A stretch of DNA of 64,000 nt from Acidobacteriaceae bacterium (GCA_003134855.1 PLCS01000001.1:62001-126000), one strand, 5' to 3'; numbered from the stretch's first letter, positions 1 through 8,659 are shown. Made by a program: numbers and translations. Notes: generated from the sequence alone by a model not told the origin.

Positions 1-869
1 AGCGCCTTCTCGGCAAAGGTGGTGATCTCGTCGGACCACTCGATGATGTCGATTTTTTCACCGCGCAACTCGCGGATGATGGACTGCACGCGCATGCCTT
101 TCATGCCGACGCAGGCGCCCACCGGGTCCACGTCCTTGTCGCGGGACTGGACGGCGATTTTGGTGCGCTCGCCGGCCTCGCGAGCGATGGCGCGGATGAC
201 CACGGTGCTGTCGTAGATTTCGGGAACTTCCGACTGAAAGAGGTTCTGCACCAGCTCCGGCGCGGCGCGGGAGACGATGACCTGCGGCCCCTTGGCGGCG
301 CGGTCCACCTTGAGCAGGACGACGCGGACACGCTCACCGATGGAGAACTGCTCCAGGCGCGATTGCTCTCTCTTGGGACAGCGGGCTTCGGCCTTGCCCA
401 GGTCGTAGATGATGTCCTGGCCCTCGATGCGCTTGACGGTCGCGTTCAGGACTTCCTTTTCGCGGTGGGCGTACTCGTTGAAGACCGTGTCGCGCTCGGC
501 CTCGCGGACCTTTTGGAAGATGACCTGCTTGGCTAGTTGCGCGGCGATGCGGCCCAGCGGCGTGGTGTCGCGATAGAAGCGCAGCTCGCTGCCCACTTCC
601 ACTTCGGGCGAGAGGGCCTGGGCTTCGGTGAGCGTGATCTGGTTCAGCGGGTCCTCGAGGGGATCGTCGTCGGCGACAACCGTCTTGTAGATGTAGGCCG
701 TGATCTGCCCGGTTTCCTTGTTCAGCTCGCCGCGCATATTCTCCTGGGTCTTGTAGAACTTGCGCGTGGCCAGGGCGATGGCCTCCTCGACGGCGCCGAC
801 AACAATGGCGGGATCAATGCTCTTTTCCTGGCTCAAGAGCTCGATACTCTGATACAAAACGCTGGCCAT
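1..869 (-). CDS. nusA: Transcription termination/antitermination factor NusA, N-terminal part (cut by window edge)
   Basis: The reverse-strand frame beginning at the ATG at 867-869 reads MASVLYQSIELLSQEKS and runs off the left edge after about 289 residues. The order seen is the NusA N-terminal RNA-polymerase-binding domain (residues 1-130), an S1 domain (about 140-200, with GERVRVVLLKVDR) and the first KH domain (from about 205, with DPVGACVGMKGMRVQSI). NusA binds RNA polymerase and modulates pausing, termination and antitermination. rimP lies upstream on the same strand, the usual rimP-nusA order, but the gap here is 419 bp rather than a few bases. The C-terminal KH2 and any acidic repeats lie outside the window. 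Identification is firm from domain order and sequence. Confidence 0.95.
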   Translation of the reverse strand, partial: MASVLYQSIELLSQEKSIDPAIVVGAVEEAIALATRKFYKTQENMRGELNKETGQITAYIYKTVVADDDPLEDPLNQITLTEAQALSPEVEVGSELRFYRDTTPLGRIAAQLAKQVIFQKVREAERDTVFNEYAHREKEVLNATVKRIEGQDIIYDLGKAEARCPKREQSRLEQFSIGERVRVVLLKVDRAAKGPQVIVSRAAPELVQNLFQSEVPEIYDSTVVIRAIAREAGERTKIAVQSRDKDVDPVGACVGMKGMRVQSIIRELRGEKIDIIEWSDEITTFAEKA

Positions 870-1288
870 ACTCTGCTTGCTCTCTCTGCTTCGCTTGTGG
901 CGAATGTGTTCGGGCTTGCGCCGGTTCAGTTGATTGGTTTGAAGGAAAGAGCGTCGAAACCTGCATTCCCTCAGGGGCTAAAGCCCTGAAATTCCTATGA
1001 CCATGATGTCCGGGTTATTGGTTTCTGCATAAACAATGTCCTTGCGCCGTCCCTACGGGACTCCATAACGAACTTGTGGAATCCCTTTTCCCCACGCTGA
1101 AGCGCGGGGCTAACCAACTTTGCGCCTCCGGCGCATTTGTGCGGACATTCCTTATGCAGGCGTCAATAAAGCCCGTACCCTTCAGTTCTTGCAATCGTCA
1201 CAAACCAAAATCTTGCAATCATCACAAACCAAATCTCCGGACGGGTGCCCCAGGTCCCGATTCTGGGACCTAGGAGACCACGAACCCC
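870..1288. repeat. Repeat-filled rimP-nusA intergenic gap
   Basis: No credible gene is seen in these 419 bases. They hold at least three repeat signatures. A palindrome CAGGGGCTAAAGCCCTG lies around 968-988 and recurs inverted near 54770-54790. A second hairpin of similar style is at about 1093-1112. A 24-bp tandem duplication (CTTGCAATCRTCACAAACC core) lies at 1188-1211 and 1212-1234. A hairpin CAGGTCCC/GGGACCTA is at 1251-1272. The gap appears to have been enlarged by insertion of dispersed intergenic repeats between two genes that are normally adjacent. Confidence 0.6.
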
Positions 1289-1906
1289 TTAAATCTCCGG
1301 CACCAGTTGCGCCTTCTCGATATTCACAAGCGCAATCTCCACCGTGCTGACGCCGGCCTTCCGGCTCTTGCTGTTCTGCTTGACCGCGTTGAGGTCGAGC
1401 GTAATGGTTTCGCCGACTCTGGCTGTCAGCCGTCCCTGCCAGTGGCGATTGCCGCGGACCGGCTCGAAGGTCTGAACTTTGATCAGAGAACCCGTAAAGC
1501 GTTGATAATCCTCCGGCCTGACCAGCTTTCGATCCAGCCCAGGAGAGCTGGCTTCGAGCGTGTATTCGGCGCCCGGAACCAGGTCTTCCACATCCAGCAG
1601 CACGCCGAAATCCCGGCTGAAGGCTGCGCAATCCTCGTGCGTGATGCCGGAGAGCTGCTCGACCTTGAGCTTGCCCGCCTGCGTTTCCTGAATCAGCCGC
1701 TCGGGAAGGAGTTCATTTCCTTCTCCATGAATGCCGGCTTCTATCGCCGCCTTGAGTTTCGCCCGCCTCTCGGCGTTCTTTTCCAGAAAAACGCGAAGAA
1801 CGCGCTCTTTCGATGGGCCGGCCAATTCGATCTCCACCACGTCCAGCCCATGCGAGGCGGCCACGCGGCTTGCTGCCGATCGAATTTCTTCCAGCTTGAC
1901 GGCCAT
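1289..1906 (-). CDS. rimP: Ribosome maturation factor RimP
   Basis: This 205-residue protein starts at the ATG at 1904-1906. It shows the RimP N-terminal domain (VAASHGLDVVEIELAG, residues 14-29) and the C-terminal SH3-like half (LEASSPGLDRKLVRPEDYQRF about 116-136, then the KVQTF strand). It assists maturation of the 30S ribosomal subunit in the cytoplasm. The protein is slightly longer than the typical 150-190 residues because of an insert at about 45-85 (ERRAKLKAAIEAGIHGEGNE and following). It lies upstream of nusA on the same strand. The call is firm; the function of the insert is unknown. Confidence 0.93.
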   Translation of the reverse strand: MAVKLEEIRSAASRVAASHGLDVVEIELAGPSKERVLRVFLEKNAERRAKLKAAIEAGIHGEGNELLPERLIQETQAGKLKVEQLSGITHEDCAAFSRDFGVLLDVEDLVPGAEYTLEASSPGLDRKLVRPEDYQRFTGSLIKVQTFEPVRGNRHWQGRLTARVGETITLDLNAVKQNSKSRKAGVSTVEIALVNIEKAQLVPEI

Positions 1907-2535
1907 CGTTGCCTACACCCCAGCGCGCAAAAATCGCATCCCACACCCCAACGAGCAACAATCGCTCGTTGGGGACCCCATGTCGCCAAGAACCCCGGGG
2001 CCTGCGTTGTTTGCCCCGTTTCACGCTAAAAATCGAGGAAAATACCCCAAAAAACGGAGATTTTTTCCGCAAATAAAAAGTGGGCCATAAGCCCACTCAT
2101 CTCTCCGCCAGCCGGTGCGGTCACGGCAACCCAGGCGGACAAACTCGTCTGCATCCTCAGCATAGGCCAAAATGCCGGGAATATCAATGGGAAAGTGGAG
2201 AAAACAGGGAACAGGGAACAGCCGGTCCTTGGCAGCCTGCTCATTCCAAGGCGTGTGCCCTTTTTGAAAGATGCACTGATCTGTAATACGCTGCCAACAA
2301 CCGGAAAGCTGTTCTGTGCGTTGTTGTTGCCGTGGGATTGGGTTTGGTCGCATCTTTTCCCGCGCTAGCCGACGATTCCAACCAGCGGCGAAGAAGCAGG
2401 CGCGCACCTCTGGCCGGAATTGAAGAATATACCGTGAAGAAAATCTCCCCTTTTGCCGATGGAAGGTGTATACCGGTTGATCGGAGGCATTATTGATTGG
2501 GAATGCCGGCCGAAGTTGGATGGTGGACCATCTGA
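1907..2535. other. Divergent intergenic region between rimP and the EAL gene
   Basis: These 629 bases separate rimP (leftward) from the EAL gene (rightward). I see no convincing gene. The rimP-proximal part holds a perfect hairpin with 11-bp arms, CCCCAACGAGC at 1946-1956 and GCTCGTTGGGG at 1964-1974, with a 7-nt loop. It lies 40-70 nt upstream of the rimP start, so it may be in the rimP leader. The rest (1990-2535) shows no recognisable signal apart from presumed promoters. Confidence 0.5.
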
Positions 2536-4143
2536 ATGAAGCTCGCCCTCAGGCAACGCGTTCTTGTCACCCTCGCCGCTACCCTGGTTGCGGCGGCGGT
2601 CGGCTTGCTGGCCGGATATTGGGCCGGGCGGACGATCGCGCTGCGGCTGACCGCCAGCAGGCTGAGCCGCGAGGCGGCGCTTGCTATCAGCGAGGCCAAT
2701 ACGTATGCCCACGATGACCATGCCGCGCTTGATGCGATGAACACTTCGCGCTATCCCTATTGTTCCGATGAGGATATGGAGTTTCTCCACCAGCTTCTCT
2801 ACGATTCCATTTTTCTGAAAGAGATCGGCCGCATCCGCGACAACAAGATCGCCTGTTCCACTACGCTGGGGCGTGAGCATCTGTCCAGCGCAGAGCTGCC
2901 AAAGCCGGAAGGCACCGGGACGGACGGAGTGAAGGTGTACCGGGATCCTCTCTTCTTCCGGTTGCCGAATGTCGCGGTTACTACCCTGCAGGCGGGCGAT
3001 TCCTATGTGGTTTTGTATCCCTATTTCGAAAACTTTCGAGAACTCTCCGGCATCCAAATGAAGACCAAGGTGATCAGTTCTTCGCAGGGTTTGTCCGCTC
3101 ATCCGGCGGAGAAGGACTTCAGGCTCACGCAACCGATACTGACCAGGAATAGCGACTTCCGCATTGGGGACACCTTGTACTCCACCCGCTGTTCTTCGCT
3201 CGTGATTAACAACATCTGCATCACGGCTTCTCTTTCAGTATCCGAAGCGCTCCTGGCCAATCGCGGTGAGATGAAGGCCATGCTTGCTCTGGGCGGGACG
3301 GTTGGCGGCCTCTTCGGCTTCCTCGTTGCCCTCCTCCACTGGCGCAACCGCAGCCTGGAGAACCAACTGCGCCGGGCGATTCGCAAAGACAAGCTGCGGG
3401 TGGTGTTTCAGCCGATCGTGAACCTGGCCAGCGGAGAAATCGTGGGGGCTGAGGCGCTGTCGCGCTGGACCGACGAGGAAGGCTTCGCGGTCGGCCCCGA
3501 TATCTTCGTCAAGATCGCCGAGGAGCGCGGCTTTGTGGGAGAGATTACCCGGCTGGTGGTGCGCCACGTCCTGCGCGACTTTGCGGAAACACTGCGCACC
3601 CATGCGGATTTCCATATCAGCATCAACGTGGCCGCGGCGGACCTGGGCGATCCCCGCTTCCTGCCCATGCTGGAGCAGTCCCTGGATCGAGCAGGAGTTT
3701 CAGCCGCGAGCGTGGTGATCGAGATTACCGAGAGTTCCACCGCGCTGCACCAGGTGGCCATGGAGGCGATTCGCCATCTGCGCCGCCTGGGCCACAGCGT
3801 CCATATCGACGACTTTGGCACCGGCTATTCCAGCCTCTCCTATTTGCACGATCTTTCCGTGGATGCGATCAAGATCGACCAGTCATTTACCCGGGCAATC
3901 GGCACCGAGGCTGTGACGGTTTCGATTCTTCCGCAGATCCTTGCCATGGCCGAGACGCTGCACCTGCAAGTGATCGTGGAAGGGATTGAGACCAGCCGGC
4001 AGGCCGCCTATTTTTCCGGCGGGTCGAAGTCGATTCTCGGCCAGGGCTGGCTCTTCGGACGCCCGGTCCCGACCGAGGAGTTCCTTCATCGCCTGCGGAC
4101 CGAGGACGAGAAGGCGGCGCTGGTTGCAACGGCAGCGGCCTGA
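2536..4143 (+). CDS. Membrane c-di-GMP phosphodiesterase with CSS-motif sensor and EAL domain
   Basis: The protein has 535 residues. An N-terminal membrane helix (about 8-32) precedes a periplasmic region of about 210 residues containing PYCSDED and TRCSSLVINNICI cysteines, resembling the CSS-motif sensor. A second helix (about 247-267) leads to a complete EAL domain (about 280-530). Catalytic and metal-binding motifs are present: EALSRW, the N of ISINVAA, EITES, DDFGTGYSS, KIDQSF, EGIET and GQGWLFGRP. Members with all of these hydrolyse c-di-GMP to pGpG, and in the CSS family activity is tuned by periplasmic thiol redox state. There is no GGDEF domain. The gene stands alone on the plus strand. 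The target process is not visible. Confidence 0.85.
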   Translation: MKLALRQRVLVTLAATLVAAAVGLLAGYWAGRTIALRLTASRLSREAALAISEANTYAHDDHAALDAMNTSRYPYCSDEDMEFLHQLLYDSIFLKEIGRIRDNKIACSTTLGREHLSSAELPKPEGTGTDGVKVYRDPLFFRLPNVAVTTLQAGDSYVVLYPYFENFRELSGIQMKTKVISSSQGLSAHPAEKDFRLTQPILTRNSDFRIGDTLYSTRCSSLVINNICITASLSVSEALLANRGEMKAMLALGGTVGGLFGFLVALLHWRNRSLENQLRRAIRKDKLRVVFQPIVNLASGEIVGAEALSRWTDEEGFAVGPDIFVKIAEERGFVGEITRLVVRHVLRDFAETLRTHADFHISINVAAADLGDPRFLPMLEQSLDRAGVSAASVVIEITESSTALHQVAMEAIRHLRRLGHSVHIDDFGTGYSSLSYLHDLSVDAIKIDQSFTRAIGTEAVTVSILPQILAMAETLHLQVIVEGIETSRQAAYFSGGSKSILGQGWLFGRPVPTEEFLHRLRTEDEKAALVATAAA

Positions 4144-4242
4144 ACGGCCGCGATCCCTTGCCGCGGCCCTTGACAGCCGCCGCGCCGTCCATGAGGCTGG
4201 TTGAATGGTACTTGTACCCCTTCGATCCCACTGAGGAATTTC

Positions 4243-4614
4243 ATGGACCCGTGCGACAACGTGGAACCCGTTCAGCTGGAGGTGCTGGCGCAGGCCTTCT
4301 GCGAGCAACTGATGGCCTGCCTGGATGAGTGCGCGCGCGGGCGGCGGGGGCTGTTTTCCGATGTTGAGTTGCTGGGCGAGGACGAAGACTGCGCCTGGCC
4401 GGAGGCGGCTCGGCTGCGCGAATTGGCGGTGGCTTTGCAGGGGGTTCTGGCGCAGCAGGAAGAGCGGAACGCGCTATGCGACGAGTTTCTCGACCTGTGT
4501 TCGATGCATGGCGAGAGCCATCCCGGCGAACGCAAGCTGGCGCGGGCGTTTCTGGAGCGGATCGAGCGGGGCGAGGTGGGCACGCAGCCGGAAGGGAAGA
4601 ATCGGCCATGGTGA
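4243..4614 (+). CDS. Conserved-looking hypothetical protein, 123 residues
   Basis: I chose the ATG at 4243 because GAGGA lies 5 nt upstream; a TTG at 4201 would add 14 residues. The product is acidic, rich in Leu, Glu and Ala, and predicted mostly helical (LEVLAQAFCEQLMACLDECARG, then LRELAVALQGVLAQQEERNALCDEFLDLC). No motif is recognised. Its stop codon overlaps the start of the next gene by 7 nt (4608-4614), so the two are translationally linked. It may be a soluble partner of that membrane protein. Function unknown. Confidence 0.6.
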   Translation: MDPCDNVEPVQLEVLAQAFCEQLMACLDECARGRRGLFSDVELLGEDEDCAWPEAARLRELAVALQGVLAQQEERNALCDEFLDLCSMHGESHPGERKLARAFLERIERGEVGTQPEGKNRPW

Positions 4615-4997
4615 TTGCGCATGCATTTCTGGCTCTCATGGCCGGCTTTGCCGTGATGGTGGCGCTGGTGATGGGGCTGGCGGCGCTGGTCGCCCGATTT
4701 GTGCCGAGCTGGACGGGCTCGGAGGCCAAGCCGCAACTCTCTTATGCCTTCGTCAACCTGGGTTCTTCATTCCTGGCGTCCGTGGCGGGCGGGTACGTGA
4801 CCGCGTGGGTCGCCGCTGCCAACCCGCTGATTCATGTGCTGGCGCTGGGGATGGTGGTGCTGGCTCTGGCGGCGCTGAGCGCGCTGCAATCGCGGGGCAA
4901 GCAGCCAATCTGGATTCAGTTGGCGCAGGTGGCGATTTCTCCCATCGGCGTGCTGGCTGGGGGGCTGGCGCGGTTGAGGGTATTGGGAATTCTGTAG
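4608..4997 (+). CDS. Small integral membrane protein, unknown function
   Basis: This 129-residue protein starts at ATG 4608, inside the end of the upstream gene. It is very hydrophobic, with about four membrane segments: residues 3-28, 45-65, 70-90 and 103-122. No catalytic motif is recognised. The overlapping arrangement suggests it is co-translated with the 123-residue acidic protein before it. It ends only a few bases before the operator region of the following toxin-antitoxin pair, so that pair probably has its own promoter. Confidence 0.6.
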   Translation: MVIAHAFLALMAGFAVMVALVMGLAALVARFVPSWTGSEAKPQLSYAFVNLGSSFLASVAGGYVTAWVAAANPLIHVLALGMVVLALAALSALQSRGKQPIWIQLAQVAISPIGVLAGGLARLRVLGIL

Positions 4998-4998
4998 A

Positions 4999-5067
4999 GT
5001 GTGCCACTTGTATGATCTGTGCCACTATAGTAGAATGGTGTTACTAATGAAGAGAGGTGGCACAGAT
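4999..5067 (+). promoter_or_regulatory. Probable autoregulatory operator of the AbrB-PIN pair: three TGTGCCAC boxes
   Basis: The 8-mer TGTGCCAC occurs directly at 5000-5007 and 5018-5025 and inverted at 5057-5064. The last two extend to a perfect 11-bp inverted repeat, ATCTGTGCCAC (5015-5025) and GTGGCACAGAT (5057-5067). The inverted box overlaps the Shine-Dalgarno and start codon of the antitoxin gene. AbrB/MazE-type antitoxins commonly bind repeats in their own promoters, so this is the likely binding site. The function is inferred; the repeats are seen directly. Confidence 0.6.
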
Positions 5068-5374
5068 GGAAGTATTGGAACTTCAAGAGCAAGAGGTCGT
5101 TTGGGAACGCCCCAAGTTTATAGAGGATCATAGGGTTCGGATGCGCATTGGGGCGAAAGGGCGTCTTGTGATACCGGCTGCGATGCGGGAAGCGCTGGGG
5201 ATAACGGACGGCGATATGCTCGACCTGGTTGTGGCGGACGGGGAGTTGCGCATTGCAACCATGCGCGAGCGGCTGCGGCGGGCGCAGGAGAGTGTCAGAA
5301 AATACGTGCCCGCCGGGGTCAGCCTTACCGACGAGTTGAGCGCAGAGCGGCGTGAGGCAGCCAAACATGAATGA
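5066..5374 (+). CDS. AbrB/MazE-type (SpoVT-AbrB fold) antitoxin
   Basis: This 102-residue protein has the swapped-hairpin DNA-binding domain at about 22-68 (RMRIGAKGRLVIPAAMREALG, then DGDMLDLVVADGELRI). The C-terminal tail (about 69-102) is charged and would bind the toxin. I prefer ATG 5066 over the in-frame GTG at 5057 because AGAGAGG (5051-5057) is 8 nt upstream of it. The PIN toxin gene starts inside its end with an 8-nt overlap. The protein should neutralise the toxin and repress the operon through the TGTGCCAC boxes just upstream. Confidence 0.85.
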   Translation: MEVLELQEQEVVWERPKFIEDHRVRMRIGAKGRLVIPAAMREALGITDGDMLDLVVADGELRIATMRERLRRAQESVRKYVPAGVSLTDELSAERREAAKHE

Positions 5375-5753
5375 GGTTGTCTTCGATGCCTCAGCGATGC
5401 TCGCATTGCTGCACCATGAGCGAGGTGAGGAAAAGTTGACGGCTGATCTTCTGGCACGCTCTGTCGCCAGCACAGTCAACCTTGCCGAGGTGCAATCGAA
5501 GCTCGTCAAAAATGGGGGCGACCCCGATGTTGCCTGGCGCGACGCTCTCTCCTCCGTCAGTTTAGTGGAACCTTACACACGCGAACACGCCAGGATTGCG
5601 GGTGATCTGATCACGACGACGGAGAAGTATGGTTTGTCCCTGGGAGATCGATCCTGCCTGGCGCTGGCGATTGCGCTCAAGGCTCCGGTCTATACGACCG
5701 AACAGGTTTGGCGAGAGCTGAAGGTGGGCGTTCCGATTCATGTGATTCGGTGA
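5367..5753 (+). CDS. PIN-domain ribonuclease toxin (VapC-like)
   Basis: The product has 128 residues from ATG 5367. A GTG at 5352 is possible, but the ATG overlaps the antitoxin stop as is usual in such pairs. The PIN acidic residues are visible: Asp in VVFDASAML near the N-terminus, Glu in VNLAEVQSK, and Asp in LSLGDRSCLALAIAL. PIN toxins are Mg-dependent endoribonucleases that cut tRNA or rRNA when the antitoxin is degraded. The AbrB-type antitoxin upstream completes a type II module. The gene looks intact. Confidence 0.87.
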   Translation: MNEVVFDASAMLALLHHERGEEKLTADLLARSVASTVNLAEVQSKLVKNGGDPDVAWRDALSSVSLVEPYTREHARIAGDLITTTEKYGLSLGDRSCLALAIALKAPVYTTEQVWRELKVGVPIHVIR

Positions 5754-5810
5754 ACTCAAGGCTGTGGGCATTCAAGCCCCAGCCGCACCTCGCATCGGCT
5801 ACAATTGCCG

Positions 5811-7526
5811 ATGTTGGTATCGTGGAGGCCTGCCCTGTTTTTCGCGCTTGAGAGCTTAATAAATTCCTCCGCCAGTCTGCTGAGCGGGCTGGCGATACGC
5901 CTCAGCGCGCTGCTGGCTTTTGCGTCCCAGAACGGCCTGCGCCACCAGATCAAGGCGATGCTGGACGCCGACCGGACCTTCACCGGGCTTTATCACTGGA
6001 ACTGGTTTGACGCGGCGGTGCTGCTGCCTTACTTCCTGGTGATGATCGTGCTGGCCTTCTACGGCGTGCATCGCTACACGATGTGCTACCTGTATTTCAA
6101 GTACAAGAAGAACTACGATCCCAACCCGCCGCGGCGCTTCGAGGAGCTGCCGCGCGTGACCATCCAACTGCCCATCTTCAACGAGCAGTTCGTCATTGAC
6201 CGTCTGATCGAGGCGGTCTGCGCGATGGAGTATCCGCAGGATAAGCTGGAGATCCAGGTGCTGGACGACTCGACCGACGAGACCCAGGAAGTGGCCGCCG
6301 GCATCGTGGCGCGCTATGTGGCGCTGGGCCATCCGATCGCGTACATTCACCGCACCAATCGTCACGGCTACAAGGCGGGGGCGCTGGACGCCGGGCTCAA
6401 GGTGGCCAAGGGCGAGTACGTGGCCATCTTCGACGCCGACTTTGTGCCGCCGCCGGATTGGCTGATGAAGGTGATTCACCACTTCGCCGAGCCGGAGATC
6501 GGCATGGTGCAGACGCGCTGGAGCCACATGAACCGCAACTACAGCATGCTGACCCAGATTGAGGCGATCCTGCTGGACGGGCACTTCATCATCGAGCATG
6601 GCGCGCGGGAGCGCAGCGGCGATTACTTCAATTTCAACGGCACGGCCGGAATGTGGCGCATCAAAGCTATCAGCGACGGCGGCGGCTGGCAGCACGACAC
6701 CCTCACCGAAGACACCGACCTGAGTTATCGTTCGCAGCTGGCCGGCTGGAAGTTCAAATACCTGCCTGAGGTGGAGTGCGCCTCCGAGCTGCCCATCGAG
6801 ATGACCGCCTTTAAAACTCAGCAAGCCCGCTGGGCCAAGGGACTCATTCAGACCAGCATCAAGGTGCTGCCGATGATGTTCAAGTCGAAGGTGCCGCGCA
6901 GGATCAAGGTCGAGGCCGTCTATCACCTGACGGCTAACTTGAGTTATCCGCTGATGATTGTCATGTCGGTGCTGCTGCTGCCGGCGATGATCTGCCGTTT
7001 TTATCAGGGCTGGTTCCAGATGCTGCTGATCGACGTGCCGCTTTTTACCGCCTCCACGGCCTCCATTGCGGTCTTTTACCTGATGGCCGAGCGCGAGTTA
7101 TTCCCCAAAACCTGGTGGAAGACCATCTTCTATCTGCCCTTTCTGATGGCGCTGGGCATCGGACTTACAGTGACCAACACCAAAGCAGTGATGGAGGCTC
7201 TCTTCGGCATCAAGAGCGCCTTTGTGCGCACGCCCAAGTATCGCGTGGCCAAGAAGGGCGAAAAGTCGCAGGCATCCAAGTATCGCAAGCGGCTGAAGCT
7301 GACGCCGTGGATCGAACTGCTGATCGGCTGCTACTTCTTCGCGGCGATTCTCTACACCTTCTCCAACCAGAACTACTTTACCGCGCCGTTCCTGATTCTG
7401 TTTGTGATCGGCTACTGGTACACCGGGCTGATGAGCCTGCTGCAAGGACGCTTCGAGCGCTGGCGCAGCGGCGCGGGCGCCAACACCGACGAATCCAGCC
7501 CCAAGCCGTTCCCGGTGGGGGTGTAA
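5811..7526 (+). CDS. Membrane-bound family 2 glycosyltransferase, cellulose-synthase-like
   Basis: The processive GT2 signature is complete: LDDSTDET, the DxD in FDADFVPP, the TED motif in LTEDTDLSYR and the QxxRW motif in QQARWAKG. A membrane helix precedes the catalytic domain (about residues 66-90) and about four follow it (from about 375). The family polymerises beta-linked glycans from nucleotide sugars at the inner membrane. No PilZ domain or bcs partner genes are seen nearby, so the polymer is unknown. The start is uncertain: ATG 5811 lacks a clear ribosome-binding site, and ATG 5958 (MLDADRTFTG) would remove a poorly typical N-terminal 49 residues. Confidence 0.85.
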   Translation: MLVSWRPALFFALESLINSSASLLSGLAIRLSALLAFASQNGLRHQIKAMLDADRTFTGLYHWNWFDAAVLLPYFLVMIVLAFYGVHRYTMCYLYFKYKKNYDPNPPRRFEELPRVTIQLPIFNEQFVIDRLIEAVCAMEYPQDKLEIQVLDDSTDETQEVAAGIVARYVALGHPIAYIHRTNRHGYKAGALDAGLKVAKGEYVAIFDADFVPPPDWLMKVIHHFAEPEIGMVQTRWSHMNRNYSMLTQIEAILLDGHFIIEHGARERSGDYFNFNGTAGMWRIKAISDGGGWQHDTLTEDTDLSYRSQLAGWKFKYLPEVECASELPIEMTAFKTQQARWAKGLIQTSIKVLPMMFKSKVPRRIKVEAVYHLTANLSYPLMIVMSVLLLPAMICRFYQGWFQMLLIDVPLFTASTASIAVFYLMAERELFPKTWWKTIFYLPFLMALGIGLTVTNTKAVMEALFGIKSAFVRTPKYRVAKKGEKSQASKYRKRLKLTPWIELLIGCYFFAAILYTFSNQNYFTAPFLILFVIGYWYTGLMSLLQGRFERWRSGAGANTDESSPKPFPVGV

Positions 7527-7601
7527 CTCCGATCCTTTTGGTTTTCAAGAAGACACGCTTCTTGTGAAGGCCAGAAATATACTGTTTGCAAGAGGTGCGT
7601 T

Positions 7602-8060
7602 GTGCAAGCCGACCCGAGCCAATTGCCGCCTTACATTCTGGTCATTATGGCCACAGTCAGTTTTGCCGTCTTTTACTTTATGTCTTTCCTCCCCAGCGTT
7701 CTCAGCGGCTGGCATACGCTCTCCAAGCGCTTCCGCGCAGAATCGGAGCCTTATGGCGCGACCAAGAGCGCGGGGCCATTTCCCTACACGGTCTATACAC
7801 GCTACTGGTCGCACTACAGCTTTATTATCCGCATGACCGCGGCCGAGGACGCCCTCTATCTTTCCGTGCTGTTTTTACTCCGCATCGGCCATCCTCCGCT
7901 TCGCATTCCCTGGAATGAGATCCAATTGAGCAAAACAACGTACTTCATGCAGCCGTTGATTCTTCTTACACTCGGCGAGCAAGAGCGCATCCCTATGCGC
8001 ATCTCCGAGCGGATGGCACGCAAGCTGGGGATTCTGGAGCGCATTCCAGTAAATTCCTAA
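7602..8060 (+). CDS. Hypothetical protein with one N-terminal membrane helix
   Basis: This 152-residue product starts at a GTG, 76 nt after the glycosyltransferase gene. It has one membrane segment (about 10-32) followed by a soluble part including LYLSVLFLLRIGHPPLRIPWNEI, a pattern seen in short membrane-anchored proteins with a PH-like fold in soil bacteria. That link is recollection, not evidence from a search. No catalytic residues are apparent. It may share transcription with the GT2 gene upstream. Confidence 0.6.
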   Translation: MQADPSQLPPYILVIMATVSFAVFYFMSFLPSVLSGWHTLSKRFRAESEPYGATKSAGPFPYTVYTRYWSHYSFIIRMTAAEDALYLSVLFLLRIGHPPLRIPWNEIQLSKTTYFMQPLILLTLGEQERIPMRISERMARKLGILERIPVNS

Positions 8061-8190
8061 TGCGTGTTTCAATCATGGCTTACCAGTTGATGTTGTAATC
8101 CTTTTTATCGACCAGTCTCAACAATCATGTTGGTGAAAGCTGATTGGAATTGCCCGCCGTGCCACGCGGCGGCGGACGAACCGATCGTCT

Positions 8191-8298
8191 CCCAGGTCTC
8201 AGTACCGAGACCTGGGCCACCCAAATTCATGGTTTATAGACACAAGCCACCCAAATTTGTGGTTTGCAGACACGAGCCACCCGGATTTTTGGATGGTC
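8191..8298. repeat. Intergenic CAGGTC hairpin followed by a 30-bp tandem repeat
   Basis: A perfect 10-bp hairpin is formed by CCCAGGTCTC (8191-8200) and GAGACCTGGG (8207-8216). It is followed by tandem units starting GCCACCC at 8216, 8246 and 8276; the first two are 30 bp and close in sequence, the third is diverged. The element lies between the convergent ends of two genes. The hairpin belongs to the same family as those at 1251-1272, 18106-18131 and 22497-22522. Confidence 0.7.
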
Positions 8299-8340
8299 AG
8301 ATGTGGTTCACCCGGCCGCTCATACGCAGCAGCTCACTTG

Positions 8341-8616
8341 CTATCCCTGCCTTCGACCCGCCATCCAGCCGATCGCTGCTCCAGCCGCGATGCCTACCGC
8401 GAATGTAGCCGCTACGGATTCGACCGGATGCCGTTGCACGTGCCGTCTGGTGTCAACATAAAGCTCTGAAGCGGCCTGGCTGCCTTGTTTTGCGGCACAC
8501 CGTACCGCTCCTACGCCATCCTCAAACGCATCCGCAACGGCAGATGCCGCCCGCGAAGCCTTGCGCTTTGTTTCGTCAATTTGCTCGCCCATCTGTTCCA
8601 ACACTGATTGCGACAT
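8341..8616 (-). CDS. YqjD/ElaB-like (DUF883-type) membrane-anchored protein
   Basis: The real start is ATG 8616, preceded by GAGGTCAGGA. The 91-residue product has an amphipathic helical N-terminal two-thirds (EQIDETKRKASRAASAVADAFEDG) and a C-terminal hydrophobic Gly/Ala helix (AATFAVGIAAGAAIGWMAG) ending in RRQG. This matches YqjD/ElaB proteins, which sit in the inner membrane by a C-terminal anchor and bind ribosomes in stationary phase. The HPVES sequence before the anchor is typical. It is in the same direction as csbD, 43 nt downstream, suggesting a general-stress operon. Confidence 0.75.
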   Translation of the reverse strand: MSQSVLEQMGEQIDETKRKASRAASAVADAFEDGVGAVRCAAKQGSQAASELYVDTRRHVQRHPVESVAATFAVGIAAGAAIGWMAGRRQG

Positions 8617-8659
8617 ATTGTCCTGACCTCTCTCGCTTGTGTGTGTGACGTTGATTTGC

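Noticed and set aside
1120..2096. Several 70-240-codon frames opposite rimP
   Set aside because: They are antisense shadows of rimP in GC-rich DNA without family resemblance.
8216..8298. CRISPR-like short repeats
   Set aside because: The 30-bp units are directly adjacent with no unique spacers, and no cas genes are present anywhere in the window.
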